From Clostridium ljungdahlii (GTDB lineage: Bacteria; Bacillota; Clostridia; Clostridiales; Clostridiaceae): DNA of 64,000 nt. Location: NCBI RefSeq assembly GCF_001636845.1, contig NZ_LITT01000062.1:124001-188000 (forward strand). The letters are read 5' to 3'. Under the pieces are notes generated by a model. The model did not search any database. It worked only from the letters and a program-made list of their open reading frames with translations, and was not told the origin of the DNA. This document shows, piece by piece, positions 50,186 to 59,323 of the stretch (positions are counted from its first letter, which is position 1; each line of letters starts with the position of its first letter). Made by a program: the position numbers and the translations under genes.

Positions 50186-50412
50186 CAGAGTTCTTGGCAT
50201 CAGATGGAGTTTTGACTCCACCTGATGCTTATTAACAGGCTTCTTAGTGCTTCAGCACTTAGAAGGCGTTATCCTTTAGGGAAAATCGTTATCCAGGGAC
50301 GTAGCTGCTCTTTACTTCCACTTGGAGAAAAGCAGATATCCCAAATCTTTGATTTGGTGATAGTCGCTTTCGCTGTGTGCGTGGAAGTATTAGAGCAGGT
50401 AGTCATCGGATA
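50186..50412 (+). ncRNA. Dispersed structured-RNA element, copy C (most complete)
   Basis: A 5' hairpin GCATCAGATGGAG/CTCCACCTGATGC and a second hairpin TTCTTAGTGC/GCACTTAGAA precede the core at 50268-50412: CCTTTAGG, TTATCCAGG, stem GAC/GTC, stem CTGCTCT/AGAGCAG, stem ACTTCCAC/GTGGAAGT, and closing ATCGGATAA. The inner arm 50326-50381 equals copy B. TTATCC at 50289 pairs with GGATAA at the end. A strong terminator follows at 50423. It fills most of the 347-base gap before spoIIIAA. Confidence 0.75.
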
Positions 50413-50422
50413 AACAGTTTTA

Positions 50423-50465
50423 AATCCTATTGAAGTTTATAACTTCGATAGGATTTTTTTATTTT
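50423..50465 (+). terminator. Rho-independent terminator after RNA copy C
   Basis: AATCCTATTGAAGTT and AACTTCGATAGGATT make a 15-base stem with one mismatch and a three-base loop, followed by TTTTT. It isolates spoIIIA from the upstream efp region. Confidence 0.92.
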
Positions 50466-50531
50466 ATTTCTATTTATGTGGAATAATTTTTACATAATCA
50501 AAATAGGAATTAATATAAAGTAATAAAGGAG

Positions 50532-51458
50532 ATGAGAGAGATAGATACTAAAGAAATTTTAAACATTATACCTGAAAATTTAAAAGTTGCCCTAGGTGAT
50601 TTAATAGAATCCCCTAATTTACAAGAAATAAGGATAAGGGCGGATAGACCTTTGATACTTCAGTTAGGTGAAAGGGAAATTGTATGCAAATATATTCCTA
50701 AATTAGAAGATATAAAGACAATAATCAAAAGGATGAGTAATTATTCTATATATGCTTTTGAAGAAGAAATTAAACAGGGATATATAACCATTAAAGGTGG
50801 ACATAGAGTAGGAATATGTGGAAGATGTGTTATGGAGAAAGATGAAGTTAAAACCATAAAAGATATCGCATCTTTAAATATCAGAATATGTAGGGAAGTG
50901 GCTAATTGTTCGGATTCAATTATGAAATTCATTTCAAAAGGAAATGAAATAATAAATACCATAATAATTTCACCTCCTAAGTGTGGAAAAACCACTTTAG
51001 TAAGAGATATTGTAAGAAATATTTCCCAAGGTGTTAAAGACATAGGACTTACGGGAAAGAAAGTATCTGTTATAGACGAAAGAAGTGAAATAGGAGCTTG
51101 TTTTAACGGAGTTCCACAGTTAAATGTTGGCATCAGAACAGATATATTAGATGGATGCTCTAAAAGTCAGGGAATAATAATGGCTATAAGAAGCATGTCA
51201 CCAGAAGTTATAGTTTGTGATGAAATAGGAACTTACAAGGATATGGATAGTATTGTGACTGCTTTAAATTCAGGAATAAGTCTAATTATAACTATTCACG
51301 GTTACGGAATAGAGGATTTATATAATAGACCTGTTTTTAAAGAAATAGTTGAAAATAAGGTATTTAATAGGGCTGTAGTACTTAGCAATAGAAAGGGTGC
51401 AGGAACAATAGAATATATATATGATTTCCCAAAAAGTTCAATAATATGGAGGGGATAA
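50532..51458 (+). CDS. spoIIIAA: Stage III sporulation protein AA (secretion-type ATPase)
   Basis: A 308-residue ATPase related to secretion and pilus motors, the energy source of the SpoIIIA-SpoIIQ channel between mother cell and forespore. The P-loop is PPKCGKTT near residues 155-162, followed by VIDERSEIGACFNGVPQLNVGIRTD and SPEVIVCDEIG (Walker B). The start is odd: AAAGGAG touches the ATG at 50532, while the ATA three codons on is nine bases away, so the true first codon is uncertain. Expression by sigma-E is expected for the operon but no convincing promoter was seen. Confidence 0.96.
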   Translation: MREIDTKEILNIIPENLKVALGDLIESPNLQEIRIRADRPLILQLGEREIVCKYIPKLEDIKTIIKRMSNYSIYAFEEEIKQGYITIKGGHRVGICGRCVMEKDEVKTIKDIASLNIRICREVANCSDSIMKFISKGNEIINTIIISPPKCGKTTLVRDIVRNISQGVKDIGLTGKKVSVIDERSEIGACFNGVPQLNVGIRTDILDGCSKSQGIIMAIRSMSPEVIVCDEIGTYKDMDSIVTALNSGISLIITIHGYGIEDLYNRPVFKEIVENKVFNRAVVLSNRKGAGTIEYIYDFPKSSIIWRG

Positions 51459-51459
51459 A

Positions 51460-51978
51460 ATGTTAAAGCTTTTAGGATGCATTATGACAATATGTGGTTC
51501 CACTGGAATTGGATTTATATGGGGAGAAAATTTGAAATGCAGAGTTAAGCAATTGAGAGAAGTACAAAGATGCATCAATCAACTTCAAAATGAAATAATA
51601 TACACACATACTCCACTGCCAGAAGCTATTTTAAATACAGCATCTAAAAGTGTAAATCCTATTAAAGATGTGCTTGAAGAAATATCTCATATGTTAAAGG
51701 AGAATTCTGTTGACAGTGTATATGAGGCTTTTAATGTGATATTTGAAAAGAAAAAAGATATCCTAAATTTGAAAAATGAAGATATAGGTACATTAATAGA
51801 TTTATCTAAAACACTTGGAGAATCAGATATAGAAGGACAGAAAAGAATGTTTTCTCTAGCCCTAGAAAATATAAAAAAACAAATTGAAATTTCAGAAATT
51901 TCAATGAATAAAAATTTAAAAATGTACAGATGTCTGGGATTTTCTTTAGGTGCAGTGGTGGTGATAATTTTAGTCTAA
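51460..51978 (+). CDS. spoIIIAB: Stage III sporulation protein AB
   Basis: A 172-residue membrane protein of the feeding-tube complex. A short N-terminal hydrophobic helix (LGCIMTICGSTGIGFIWG) and a C-terminal one (YRCLGFSLGAVVVIILV) bracket a helical domain related to the GspF/T2SSF fold (KQLREVQRCINQLQNEIIYTHTPLPEAI). It begins two bases after spoIIIAA with GGAGGG as ribosome binding site inside the upstream gene. It would act as a platform for the SpoIIIAA ATPase. Confidence 0.95.
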   Translation: MLKLLGCIMTICGSTGIGFIWGENLKCRVKQLREVQRCINQLQNEIIYTHTPLPEAILNTASKSVNPIKDVLEEISHMLKENSVDSVYEAFNVIFEKKKDILNLKNEDIGTLIDLSKTLGESDIEGQKRMFSLALENIKKQIEISEISMNKNLKMYRCLGFSLGAVVVIILV

Positions 51979-52035
51979 ACTGCAGGTACACATTAATTAA
52001 ATTTCTTATAAGAAATGAAAGGGAGAGATAATTAA

Positions 52036-52233
52036 ATGATGGACATAAGCTTAATTTTTAAAATAGCAGGAGTGGGTATGATTGTTATACTCATAAACAA
52101 AGTTTTAGAAGCCAGTGGGAAAGGTGATTATGCAGTGGTGACCAATTTAGCAGGAATTTTAATTGTCCTCATGATGGTAATTAACCTAGTAAATAAATTA
52201 TTTACTACAGTCAGAACTATGTTCCAACTTTAG
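52036..52233 (+). CDS. spoIIIAC: Stage III sporulation protein AC
   Basis: A 65-residue membrane protein with two helices (FKIAGVGMIVILINKVLEASGK and YAVVTNLAGILIVLMMVINLVNKLF), the full length for SpoIIIAC. GGGAGAG lies before two consecutive ATG codons, either of which may start it. It assembles with SpoIIIAD and AE as the integral membrane part of the channel that supports the developing forespore. It is third in the eight-gene operon. Confidence 0.94.
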   Translation: MMDISLIFKIAGVGMIVILINKVLEASGKGDYAVVTNLAGILIVLMMVINLVNKLFTTVRTMFQL

Positions 52234-52242
52234 GAGAAAGTT

Positions 52243-52626
52243 ATGGAGATAATTAAGGTAGTAGCGTTTGCTTTTATAGCACTGTTTTTAGTACTTCTGT
52301 TTAAAGGAAAGAGAGATGACATAGCAGTTTATATAAGTATAGCTGCAGGAATAATTATATTCCTATTTATGATAGCAAAGATAACGGCAGTACTTCAATT
52401 TATTCAGCAATTAGCTGCTAAGGCAAATATAGATTTCATTTATTTAACCACTGTATTTAAAATAATTGCTATTGCATATTTAGCTTCTTTTTGCAGTGAA
52501 ATATGTAAGGATGCTGGACAAGGAAATTTAGGAGCAAAGGTTGAATTTGCAGGTAAAATATTAATTTTAGTACTTGCAATTCCTATACTTATGGCTGTTC
52601 TTCAGTCAATTTTAAAGATTATGTAG
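52243..52626 (+). CDS. spoIIIAD: Stage III sporulation protein AD
   Basis: A 127-residue membrane protein with four helices (VVAFAFIALFLVLLF, VYISIAAGIIIFLFMIAKI, IAIAYLASFCSEICKDAG, LILVLAIPILMAVLQSI), matching SpoIIIAD. It is related in sequence to SpoIIIAC, with SEICKDAGQGNLGAKVEFAGKI as its most conserved stretch. AGGAGA precedes the ATG, ten bases after spoIIIAC. It is part of the membrane core of the SpoIIIA complex in sporulating cells. Confidence 0.95.
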   Translation: MEIIKVVAFAFIALFLVLLFKGKRDDIAVYISIAAGIIIFLFMIAKITAVLQFIQQLAAKANIDFIYLTTVFKIIAIAYLASFCSEICKDAGQGNLGAKVEFAGKILILVLAIPILMAVLQSILKIM

Positions 52627-52634
52627 GTGTTAAT

Positions 52635-53867
52635 ATGAAAAAGATTATATTGGGTTTAGTTATAGTTTTATTAATAGGTTTTAATGTACAAGCTTTTGAC
52701 ACCAGCAGCGGAGAAACAAATGTGCAGAATCAAATTAAAATAGAAAATAGTAATGACGGTAGTGTACAGGATGACAAATATAATAAAATTCAAAATAAAC
52801 AAAGCGAATCTGAAAAAGAGCAGATAGAAAAGTTTTATGACTATATAACTAATATGAAGACAAAAAATGAGGTCCTTAAAGACATAGATGTAAGAGATTA
52901 TGTGAAAGATTTTCTAAAAACTGGGTCAGGAAATACATCTTTTAAAAAAATTATACCTGCACTTGCAATGTATGGGGTGAGAGAAGTAGCAGCCTCATTA
53001 AAACTTTTAGTACTTTTGATAGTAATTTCACTTATATGTGCATTACTTACTAATTTGCAGAGAGCTTTTAATGGAGAACAGTTATCTAATATAGCCTACT
53101 TTGCATGTTACTCACTAATAATAATAATAATGGCCAGAAGTTTTTATATAAGTGTGGATATTGCTAGATCTACTATAAAAGAAATGACCGATTTTATGGT
53201 CGCTTTAATACCTATACTTATAACTTTGGTGGCTGCAGTTGGAGGATTTGTAGAAGCATCAATTATGGATCCTATTGTAATAGGTGCTATAACTATAAGT
53301 GCCAATTTGTTTATGGATGTAATAATTCCTATAATATCCATGTCTTTTGTACTTCAGTTTGTAAATAATTTATCTTCTGAATATAAAATAGATAAACTTA
53401 CCAAGCTCCTAAATCAGGTAGCACTTTGGGCACAGGGAATTATAATGACTGTATTTATAGGAATTATAACTGTAAGAGGGATAACCTCTAAAACTATTGA
53501 TGAAGTTACAGCAAAAACTGCTAAATTTGCAGTGGACAATTTTGTGCCCATAGTTGGGAAAAGTCTTTCAGATGCCATATCTACTGTAGCAGGATATTCT
53601 ATTTTACTAAAAAATGCGTTAAGCAGCTTGGGACTTGTAATAATTGTAGCAATACTGCTGTTTCCAGTAATAAAACTTTTAATTATTGTAGTAGCATATA
53701 AACTTACTGCAGCTCTAATAGAACCTATAAGCGATGGAAGGCTTGTAAACTGTATAAACTCTGCAGGAAGCTCCATTGTACTTATAATGGCGTGTCTCAT
53801 ATGTGTATCCGTTATGTTTTTCATAATGATATGTATAATAGCTGCAGCAGGAAAAATTACAATGTGA
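52635..53867 (+). CDS. spoIIIAE: Stage III sporulation protein AE
   Basis: A 410-residue polytopic membrane protein. A cleavable-looking signal segment (KKIILGLVIVLLIGFNVQA) is followed by a polar region to about residue 115 and about seven membrane helices, including LLVLLIVISLICALLTNLQRAF and the conserved GGFVEASIMDPIVIGAIT. It is the large channel-like subunit of the SpoIIIA complex. The length is usual for the family. It starts eight bases after spoIIIAD and is followed sixteen bases later by spoIIIAF. Confidence 0.95.
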   Translation: MKKIILGLVIVLLIGFNVQAFDTSSGETNVQNQIKIENSNDGSVQDDKYNKIQNKQSESEKEQIEKFYDYITNMKTKNEVLKDIDVRDYVKDFLKTGSGNTSFKKIIPALAMYGVREVAASLKLLVLLIVISLICALLTNLQRAFNGEQLSNIAYFACYSLIIIIMARSFYISVDIARSTIKEMTDFMVALIPILITLVAAVGGFVEASIMDPIVIGAITISANLFMDVIIPIISMSFVLQFVNNLSSEYKIDKLTKLLNQVALWAQGIIMTVFIGIITVRGITSKTIDEVTAKTAKFAVDNFVPIVGKSLSDAISTVAGYSILLKNALSSLGLVIIVAILLFPVIKLLIIVVAYKLTAALIEPISDGRLVNCINSAGSSIVLIMACLICVSVMFFIMICIIAAAGKITM

Positions 53868-53883
53868 AAGAGAGGAATACAAT

Positions 53884-54480
53884 ATGCTTCAATCTTTAAA
53901 GGAGTGGCTGATAAATATATGCACTGCACTATTTTTTATTACAGCTATAGAAATGATACTTCCCGATAATAGTATGAAAAAATATTGCAAATTTGTATTG
54001 GGGCTCATTTTGATTACAGTTTTCATTAATCCAGTAGTGAAAATATTCAATAAAGATTTTGATATAAATCAATATACTGAAAAGGCTATAGAGAGCTTTG
54101 AAAAGGGATTTAACAGTAAAAATCAATTAGACGAATTTAATGATTACAAGAAAAAGAGTATGGAAGATACTATTGAAACTTTTAAAATGAATCTTGAAAC
54201 TAAGTGTGAAAAAAGTCTTGAAGAAAAATATCCAGATGAAAGTTATAAAGTAAAAATAGATGCAAGTTATGATGAACAAAATAATAGTGTATGTATAAAA
54301 AATGTAAATGTTCAAGTCAAAGATGGAAGTGTGGAAAAAATAAAAAAGGTTGATATAAATACCAAAAGTACTTCCGTCAGCAATTTGGATTCTGGAGATG
54401 ACGATAAAAATGTAAAATTAAAAACTTATTTAAGCCAGGAATTAAATGTATCTAAAAATATTATACATGTAAATTCTTAG
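53884..54480 (+). CDS. spoIIIAF: Stage III sporulation protein AF
   Basis: A 198-residue protein with two N-terminal helices (LINICTALFFITAIEMIL and FVLGLILITVFINPVVKIF) and a soluble domain with VKIDASYDEQNNSVCIKNVNV, typical of SpoIIIAF. AF and AG share a ring-building fold that stacks into the intermembrane channel. AGAGAGGA precedes the ATG. It is transcribed with the rest of the operon and ends seventeen bases before spoIIIAG. Confidence 0.93.
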   Translation: MLQSLKEWLINICTALFFITAIEMILPDNSMKKYCKFVLGLILITVFINPVVKIFNKDFDINQYTEKAIESFEKGFNSKNQLDEFNDYKKKSMEDTIETFKMNLETKCEKSLEEKYPDESYKVKIDASYDEQNNSVCIKNVNVQVKDGSVEKIKKVDINTKSTSVSNLDSGDDDKNVKLKTYLSQELNVSKNIIHVNS

Positions 54481-54497
54481 TTGGAGGAGTTAGTATT

Positions 54498-55133
54498 ATG
54501 AATTTAAAAAAGTGGTTAAAAGAACTTTTCAATAATAAAAAGGTATCTAATGACAAAAAAAATATTTTCAATTTGGCTGTATTATTTTTGATAGGAGTAC
54601 TTATAATTGTTACAATAAGTTTTTTTAAAAGCTACAATAATGAAGGCAGCGTAAATACTTCTAAAAATTTAAATGATGGCAGTAGTAACAGTAATAAACA
54701 GCAGGGTTCTACATCTCCCGAACAAAGTAAGACTGAAGATTATGAAAAATCAATGCAGGAAGATCTAAAAAATACTTTGGAAAAAATGGATGGGGTAGGT
54801 AAAGTGGAAGTAATGATTAGCTTTGAAAGTGGGGAAGAGAGTGTACCGGCAGTGAATATAACTGATTCAACTAATAATACAGAAGAAAAGGATACTGAAG
54901 GTGGTACAAGAAATACTACCCAAAAAAACAATGGAAGCACGGTAGTCGTTACAAATGATGGCAGCAAATCGCAGCCGCTTATAGTTAAGACATACAATCC
55001 TAAAGTTTCAGGTGTATGTGTTGTAGCTGAAGGAGCTGAAAACAAAATAACTGAACTCAGAATATCAAAAGCTATAACGGATTTGTTTGGGATATCAGAA
55101 GATAAGGTAAATGTATATCCTATGAAAAAGTAG
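54498..55133 (+). CDS. spoIIIAG: Stage III sporulation protein AG
   Basis: A 211-residue bitopic protein. One membrane helix (FNLAVLFLIGVLIIVTISFF) is followed by a serine/asparagine-rich linker and a ring-building domain (LKNTLEKMDGVGKVEVMISFESGEE, then PLIVKTYNPKVSGVCVVAEGAEN and ITDLFGISEDKVNVYPMKK). SpoIIIAG forms the large ring of the channel facing SpoIIQ. TGGAGGAG precedes the ATG. The low-complexity linker is normal for the family. SpoIIIAH follows 57 bases later. Confidence 0.95.
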   Translation: MNLKKWLKELFNNKKVSNDKKNIFNLAVLFLIGVLIIVTISFFKSYNNEGSVNTSKNLNDGSSNSNKQQGSTSPEQSKTEDYEKSMQEDLKNTLEKMDGVGKVEVMISFESGEESVPAVNITDSTNNTEEKDTEGGTRNTTQKNNGSTVVVTNDGSKSQPLIVKTYNPKVSGVCVVAEGAENKITELRISKAITDLFGISEDKVNVYPMKK

Positions 55134-55190
55134 TATATAAGTATATTTTTTAGCATATAATTCTTTAGAAGATAAATGGGGGGAGTTAAA

Positions 55191-55751
55191 ATGAATAAAA
55201 AACAAGCTGTAATTATTGTGACTCTTTTAGCTTTAATTGTTTGCGTGGGAGTAGTTGCTACAAAATTAAACAGTCCTATAAATTATGTAAATGGTGTGGA
55301 CAATGGAAGCGGTAAAAGTGCAGTATCTTTTAATAGCAGCGATAATAAGAGTTCACAGGATAAGAGTACTCAAGCAAAAAGTACTCAATCTAAAAGTGAA
55401 CAATCGCAATTTTTTGAGGAGACGCGGCTTACAAGGGATCAGAAAAATGCAGAAACTCTTCAAACTTTAAAAAGTCTTATAGATGACAAAAATGTTTCTG
55501 ACCCAAATCGTTCTGATGCGGAAAAAAAGTATACTGCATTAGCTATGAATACGAATTATGAATTGAAAATAGAAAATACTCTAAAAAGCAAGGGATATGA
55601 AGATGCTATATGTTCTATAGAAGACAACAAGGCAAGGGTAATAGTTAAAGGTAAGAATAAATTGGAAGACAAGGATACAAGACAGATAAAAGACGTAGTT
55701 ATGAGTATTTCAAACATTCAGGAAGTTGAAATCGAGGTAAAACAAGGTTAA
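55191..55751 (+). CDS. spoIIIAH: Stage III sporulation protein AH
   Basis: A 186-residue bitopic protein whose extracellular domain binds forespore SpoIIQ and bridges the two membranes. A membrane helix (AVIIVTLLALIVCVGVVATKL) is followed by a serine/lysine/glutamine repeat region (SQDKSTQAKSTQSKSEQSQ) and the ring-building domain (residues about 85-186). ATG 55191 follows GGGGGAG; an ATG at 55176 precedes that site. It is the last spoIIIA gene. A new promoter starts the next gene. Confidence 0.94.
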   Translation: MNKKQAVIIVTLLALIVCVGVVATKLNSPINYVNGVDNGSGKSAVSFNSSDNKSSQDKSTQAKSTQSKSEQSQFFEETRLTRDQKNAETLQTLKSLIDDKNVSDPNRSDAEKKYTALAMNTNYELKIENTLKSKGYEDAICSIEDNKARVIVKGKNKLEDKDTRQIKDVVMSISNIQEVEIEVKQG

Positions 55752-55783
55752 AACAAAGTGGAGCAATTACATAAATAAATTAA

Positions 55784-55812
55784 TTGTAAAAAAAATATCC
55801 ATTTGATATAAT
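55784..55812 (+). promoter_or_regulatory. Sigma-A type promoter of the Asp23 gene
   Basis: TTGTAA and TATAAT separated by exactly 17 bases, about 50 bases before the start codon at 55862 and just after the spoIIIAH stop. Confidence 0.7.
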
Positions 55813-55861
55813 GTATGTAATGTGGGTCTTTCGATGATGTGAAAATCTAGGAGGTGAAACA

Positions 55862-56260
55862 ATGGAGGAAAATACGAATAACGAAATTGATATGGGTATT
55901 GTAAAAATATCTGATGAGGTTGTAGGTGTAATTGCAGGTCTTGCTACTACTGAAATAAAAGGTATAGTTGGTATGAGTGCTAGTCTTGTAGGTGGAATTA
56001 CTCAAATACTTACAGGAAAGAAAAACTTATCTAAAGGTGTTAAAGTGAGTGTAGGAGAAAATAATGCAGCTATAGATTTATATGTAGTAGTAGAATACGG
56101 AGTAAGAATTCCTGATGTAGCACTTAAAGTTCAGGAAAATGTAAAGAGAGCAGTTCAATCTATGACAGGCTTAGATGTTTCAGCTATAAACATACATGTG
56201 CAAAATGTTATGATTCCTAAAACAGAAGAGAGCAATGATAATATAGAAGAAGAGCAATAG
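55862..56260 (+). CDS. Asp23/Gls24 family envelope stress protein (YqhY-like)
   Basis: A 132-residue cytosolic protein of the Asp23 family. The conserved stretch runs IVKISDEVVGVIAGLATTEIKG, then VKVSVGENNAAIDLYVVVEYGVRIPDVALKVQENVKRAV and TGLDVSAINIHVQNV. Members gather near the membrane and affect envelope stress and fatty acid supply; the precise task is not known. AGGAGGTG precedes the ATG. It lies between spoIIIA and nusB as yqhY does in Bacillus and is bounded by its own promoter and terminator. Confidence 0.92.
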   Translation: MEENTNNEIDMGIVKISDEVVGVIAGLATTEIKGIVGMSASLVGGITQILTGKKNLSKGVKVSVGENNAAIDLYVVVEYGVRIPDVALKVQENVKRAVQSMTGLDVSAINIHVQNVMIPKTEESNDNIEEEQ

Positions 56261-56263
56261 TAT

Positions 56264-56296
56264 GCACCCTCTGGATTCAGAGGGTGTTTCTATTTA
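56264..56296 (+). terminator. Terminator after the Asp23 gene
   Basis: CACCCTCTG and CAGAGGGTG form a nine-base stem with a four-base loop GATT, followed by TTTCTATTT. Confidence 0.85.
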
Positions 56297-56401
56297 AAGA
56301 TATGTTTGTATACTTGAACTAGTGTATTAGTTTAAGTATAATTATATCTGAAATGACAATAATTATTTCTAGAAGAGTATATATCCAAGTAGGAGGAAAG
56401 T

Positions 56402-56878
56402 ATGAATAGAAAAAAATCCAGAGAGTTGATAATGAAATTATTATTTGAAATGAGTATAAATAGAGAAGATTTTAGAAGTGTTTTGGCAAACTTAGAAGAT
56501 AACTTAGAAAAAAAAAATGAGAGCAAAGAAACTGATGGTGCCGAGGAAGTTTACAGTGAAAATATTGACAAACTAAAAAACGTTGATATGGAATATGTAA
56601 AAAGGGTTGTAAAGGGAATAGAAGAGAATAAGGATAGTTTGGATAAGGAAATTGAAAAATATCTTAGAAATTGGACATTAAACAGACTGCCAAAAGTTGA
56701 TGCTGCAATATTAAGAATTTGTACATATGAATTTTTATATGAACAGGATATTCCTGAAAAGGTATCTATAAATGAAGCTATAGAACTTGCTAAAAAGTAT
56801 TCTTCCGAGAAGTCTGCGCCATTTATAAATGGTGTGCTTGGAAATATGATAAAAGACAAGAGCGTAAGTAAACAGTAA
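56402..56878 (+). CDS. nusB: Transcription antitermination factor NusB
   Basis: A 158-residue all-helical protein that joins S10 (NusE) on boxA RNA to keep polymerase processive on rRNA operons. [19 protein letters not shown] at the start, [41 protein letters not shown] and [32 protein letters not shown] at the end are typical. An internal charged insertion (about 35-60) makes it slightly longer than average. AGGAGGAAAG precedes the ATG. xseA follows. Confidence 0.95.
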   Translation: MNRKKSRELIMKLLFEMSINREDFRSVLANLEDNLEKKNESKETDGAEEVYSENIDKLKNVDMEYVKRVVKGIEENKDSLDKEIEKYLRNWTLNRLPKVDAAILRICTYEFLYEQDIPEKVSINEAIELAKKYSSEKSAPFINGVLGNMIKDKSVSKQ

Positions 56879-56908
56879 TTATGAATTGAATATGAGGGGT
56901 TAAATAAT

Positions 56909-58105
56909 ATGTATATTAAAACATTAACTGTGTCTGATATTAACAATTATATAAAAAAGACTTTGGATAATGATTTTATACTTGCTAATTGTTCTATTAA
57001 AGGAGAAGTATCTAATTTGAAATTACATACAAGTGGACATATATATTTTTCCCTAAAAGATAAATTTAGTAAGATAAATTGCATTATGTTTAGAGGAGAT
57101 GCTGGGAATTTAAATTTTATACCTGAGGATGGTATGAAAGTAATAGTTAAAGGAAGAGTGTCTTTATATGAAAAGGAAGGACTATATCAGCTTTATTGTA
57201 GTGAAATGAAACCAGATGGTATGGGGGAGCTGTATTTAGCTTTTGAAAAATTAAAAGTAAAATTAGAACAGAAAGGATTGTTTGATGAATCACATAAAAG
57301 AAAAATACCTACTTATGCCAAGAAAATAGGTGTAATTACTTCTTCTACAGGAGCTGCAGTTAAGGATATAATAAATGTAACTAAAAGAAGAAACAAAAAT
57401 GTAGAACTTTTAATTTATCCATCACTAGTTCAGGGGGCAAATGCTAGCAGTGATGTGATAAAGGGAATTGAAGTATTAAATTCTATAGAAGATGTAGAAC
57501 TTATAATTATAGCAAGAGGAGGAGGTTCCATAGAAGAACTTTGGTGCTTTAATGATGAAAAGTTAGCAGAGGCAATTTATAGCTCAAAGAAGCCTATAAT
57601 AACAGGAGTTGGACATGAGATTGACTATACTATAGTGGATTTTGTATCTGACAGAAGAGCACCTACACCTTCTGCGGCAGCAGAAATTGCAGTTTTTAAC
57701 TTGGAAGAAACCTTACAAAAACTCAATAATTATAAAAATAGACTTTACACTTGTGCTAAGGATAAAATAAAAGACGAAAAGAATAGACTTAATTTTTTGA
57801 AAAAAGCTTTAGATTTAAACAGTCCCCTTATATATGTAGCAAATCAGTATAGTAATGTGGATAAACTCAAAGAACTCTTAAACTTCAAATTAAATGTTAA
57901 AATCAACGAGAAAAAAGAAAAATTAGCAAAGATAAATGCACTGCTTTCTGCCCATAATCCATTAAATATTTTAAATAGGGGATACTCTATAATAGAAGAT
58001 GATGAGAATAATGGAATAAACTCCATTGAAGAACTCAATAAAAAAGATAAGATCAAAGTAACTATGAAAGATGGAACTTCTAAATTTAAGCTAATTCATT
58101 ATTAG
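56909..58105 (+). CDS. xseA: Exodeoxyribonuclease VII large subunit
   Basis: A 398-residue catalytic subunit of the nuclease that degrades single-stranded DNA. The N-terminal OB fold reads [26 protein letters not shown]. The catalytic domain shows [70 protein letters not shown], then a long coiled coil and [16 protein letters not shown] lies before the ATG. It is fifteen bases upstream of xseB, its small partner. Confidence 0.96.
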   Translation: MYIKTLTVSDINNYIKKTLDNDFILANCSIKGEVSNLKLHTSGHIYFSLKDKFSKINCIMFRGDAGNLNFIPEDGMKVIVKGRVSLYEKEGLYQLYCSEMKPDGMGELYLAFEKLKVKLEQKGLFDESHKRKIPTYAKKIGVITSSTGAAVKDIINVTKRRNKNVELLIYPSLVQGANASSDVIKGIEVLNSIEDVELIIIARGGGSIEELWCFNDEKLAEAIYSSKKPIITGVGHEIDYTIVDFVSDRRAPTPSAAAEIAVFNLEETLQKLNNYKNRLYTCAKDKIKDEKNRLNFLKKALDLNSPLIYVANQYSNVDKLKELLNFKLNVKINEKKEKLAKINALLSAHNPLNILNRGYSIIEDDENNGINSIEELNKKDKIKVTMKDGTSKFKLIHY

Positions 58106-58120
58106 AAAAGAGGTATTCGT

Positions 58121-58339
58121 ATGCCTAGAAAAACGGAAAGTTATGAAAATATAATGGAAAAATTAGAAAGTATAGTAGATTCTATGGATAATAGAGAATT
58201 ATCCTTACAAGACAGTATGAAGAGTTACGAAGAAGGAGTAAAATTGTGTAATAAATTATATAAGATATTAAATGATGCAGAAGGAAAAATAAAGATTCTC
58301 ACTGAAGAAGGAGAAAAAGATTTTAATATTAAACCTTGA
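58121..58339 (+). CDS. xseB: Exodeoxyribonuclease VII small subunit
   Basis: A 72-residue helical protein that winds around the coiled coil of XseA. The family pattern SYENIMEKLESIVDSMDNRELSL followed by SMKSYEEGVKLCNKLYKIL is intact. AGAGGT precedes the ATG. It follows xseA closely in the same operon and is expected to be made in excess of it. The next gene, for isoprenoid synthesis, starts about fifty bases later. Confidence 0.95.
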   Translation: MPRKTESYENIMEKLESIVDSMDNRELSLQDSMKSYEEGVKLCNKLYKILNDAEGKIKILTEEGEKDFNIKP

Positions 58340-58390
58340 GGATAATATGCTTAATTAATAAGGCTATTTACATAGAATGGAGAATGTATT

Positions 58391-59272
58391 ATGGAGATTA
58401 AAGGTGTAATTGAAACATTAAGAGAGGAATTGAATAAATACCTCCATGACTATATGGAGGGAAAAGGATCTTATAATAAAAGAGTATATGAAGCTATGCA
58501 GTATAGCTTAGATGCAGGAGGAAAGAGGATAAGACCTCTGCTATTTCTTTTGACCTATAAACTTTATAAGGCAGATTGTAATGAGGTTATGGATATAGCA
58601 GCAGCTATTGAAATGATACACACTTATTCCTTAATTCATGATGATTTACCTGCTATGGACAATGATGATTTAAGAAGGGGTAAACCTACAAATCATAAGG
58701 TATTTGGAGAAGCTATTGCTGTACTTGCTGGAGACGGACTTTTAAATGAAGCAATGAGTTTGATGTTTAGACACTGTATTGGAAAAAACGATAACGCTAT
58801 AAGAGCTTGTAGTATTATTTCTGAAAGTGCAGGAGCTGATGGAATGGTTGGCGGCCAGACGGTGGATATTTTAAGTGAAAACACTAAGATACCTATAGAC
58901 CAACTTTATTATATGCACAGCAAAAAAACGGGAGCACTCATAAAAGGATCTATAATATCTGCAGCAGTATATGCGGGAGCAAGTAAAGCTGAAATAGATA
59001 AATTAAGCTATTATGGAGAAAAGTTAGGATTGGCATTTCAAATAAAGGATGATATATTGGATTTAACAGGAGATACTGTTCTTTTAGGTAAAAAGGTAAA
59101 AAGTGATCTAAATAATAACAAAACTACATTTATAAGTACTTATGGAATAAATAAATGCAAAGAAATGTGTAATTCAATTACAAGTGAATGCATAGAAGTA
59201 CTGAATGGGATGAGTGGAGATACTTCTTATCTAAAAGAATTGACATCATTTTTATTAAATAGAGAAAAGTGA
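58391..59272 (+). CDS. ispA: Farnesyl/geranyl diphosphate synthase
   Basis: A 293-residue prenyl synthase that condenses isopentenyl diphosphate with allylic diphosphates. The first aspartate-rich motif is HDDLPAMDNDDLRRGKP and the second KDDILDLTG; GGKRIRPLL and the diphosphate-binding MVGGQTVDI are present. Residues just before the first motif (IHTYSLI) fit a C15 product enzyme. It sits between xseB and dxs, the same order as yqiD-dxs in Bacillus, so precursor and product steps of isoprenoid synthesis are adjacent. Confidence 0.94.
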   Translation: MEIKGVIETLREELNKYLHDYMEGKGSYNKRVYEAMQYSLDAGGKRIRPLLFLLTYKLYKADCNEVMDIAAAIEMIHTYSLIHDDLPAMDNDDLRRGKPTNHKVFGEAIAVLAGDGLLNEAMSLMFRHCIGKNDNAIRACSIISESAGADGMVGGQTVDILSENTKIPIDQLYYMHSKKTGALIKGSIISAAVYAGASKAEIDKLSYYGEKLGLAFQIKDDILDLTGDTVLLGKKVKSDLNNNKTTFISTYGINKCKEMCNSITSECIEVLNGMSGDTSYLKELTSFLLNREK

Positions 59273-59323
59273 AGTTCAAGTTGTGCTAAAAATTTTAAAA
59301 CTACTTTGTTAAAGGGATAGATA

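Noticed and set aside
50466-50531. Sigma-E promoter for spoIIIA
   Set aside because: A CATAAT-like -10 is present, but no -35 with acceptable sequence and spacing was found, so it was not listed.
53414-53929. Minus-strand open frame of 171 codons opposite spoIIIAE
   Set aside because: Longer than most shadows but antisense to a conserved membrane protein; no ribosome binding site, no family resemblance.
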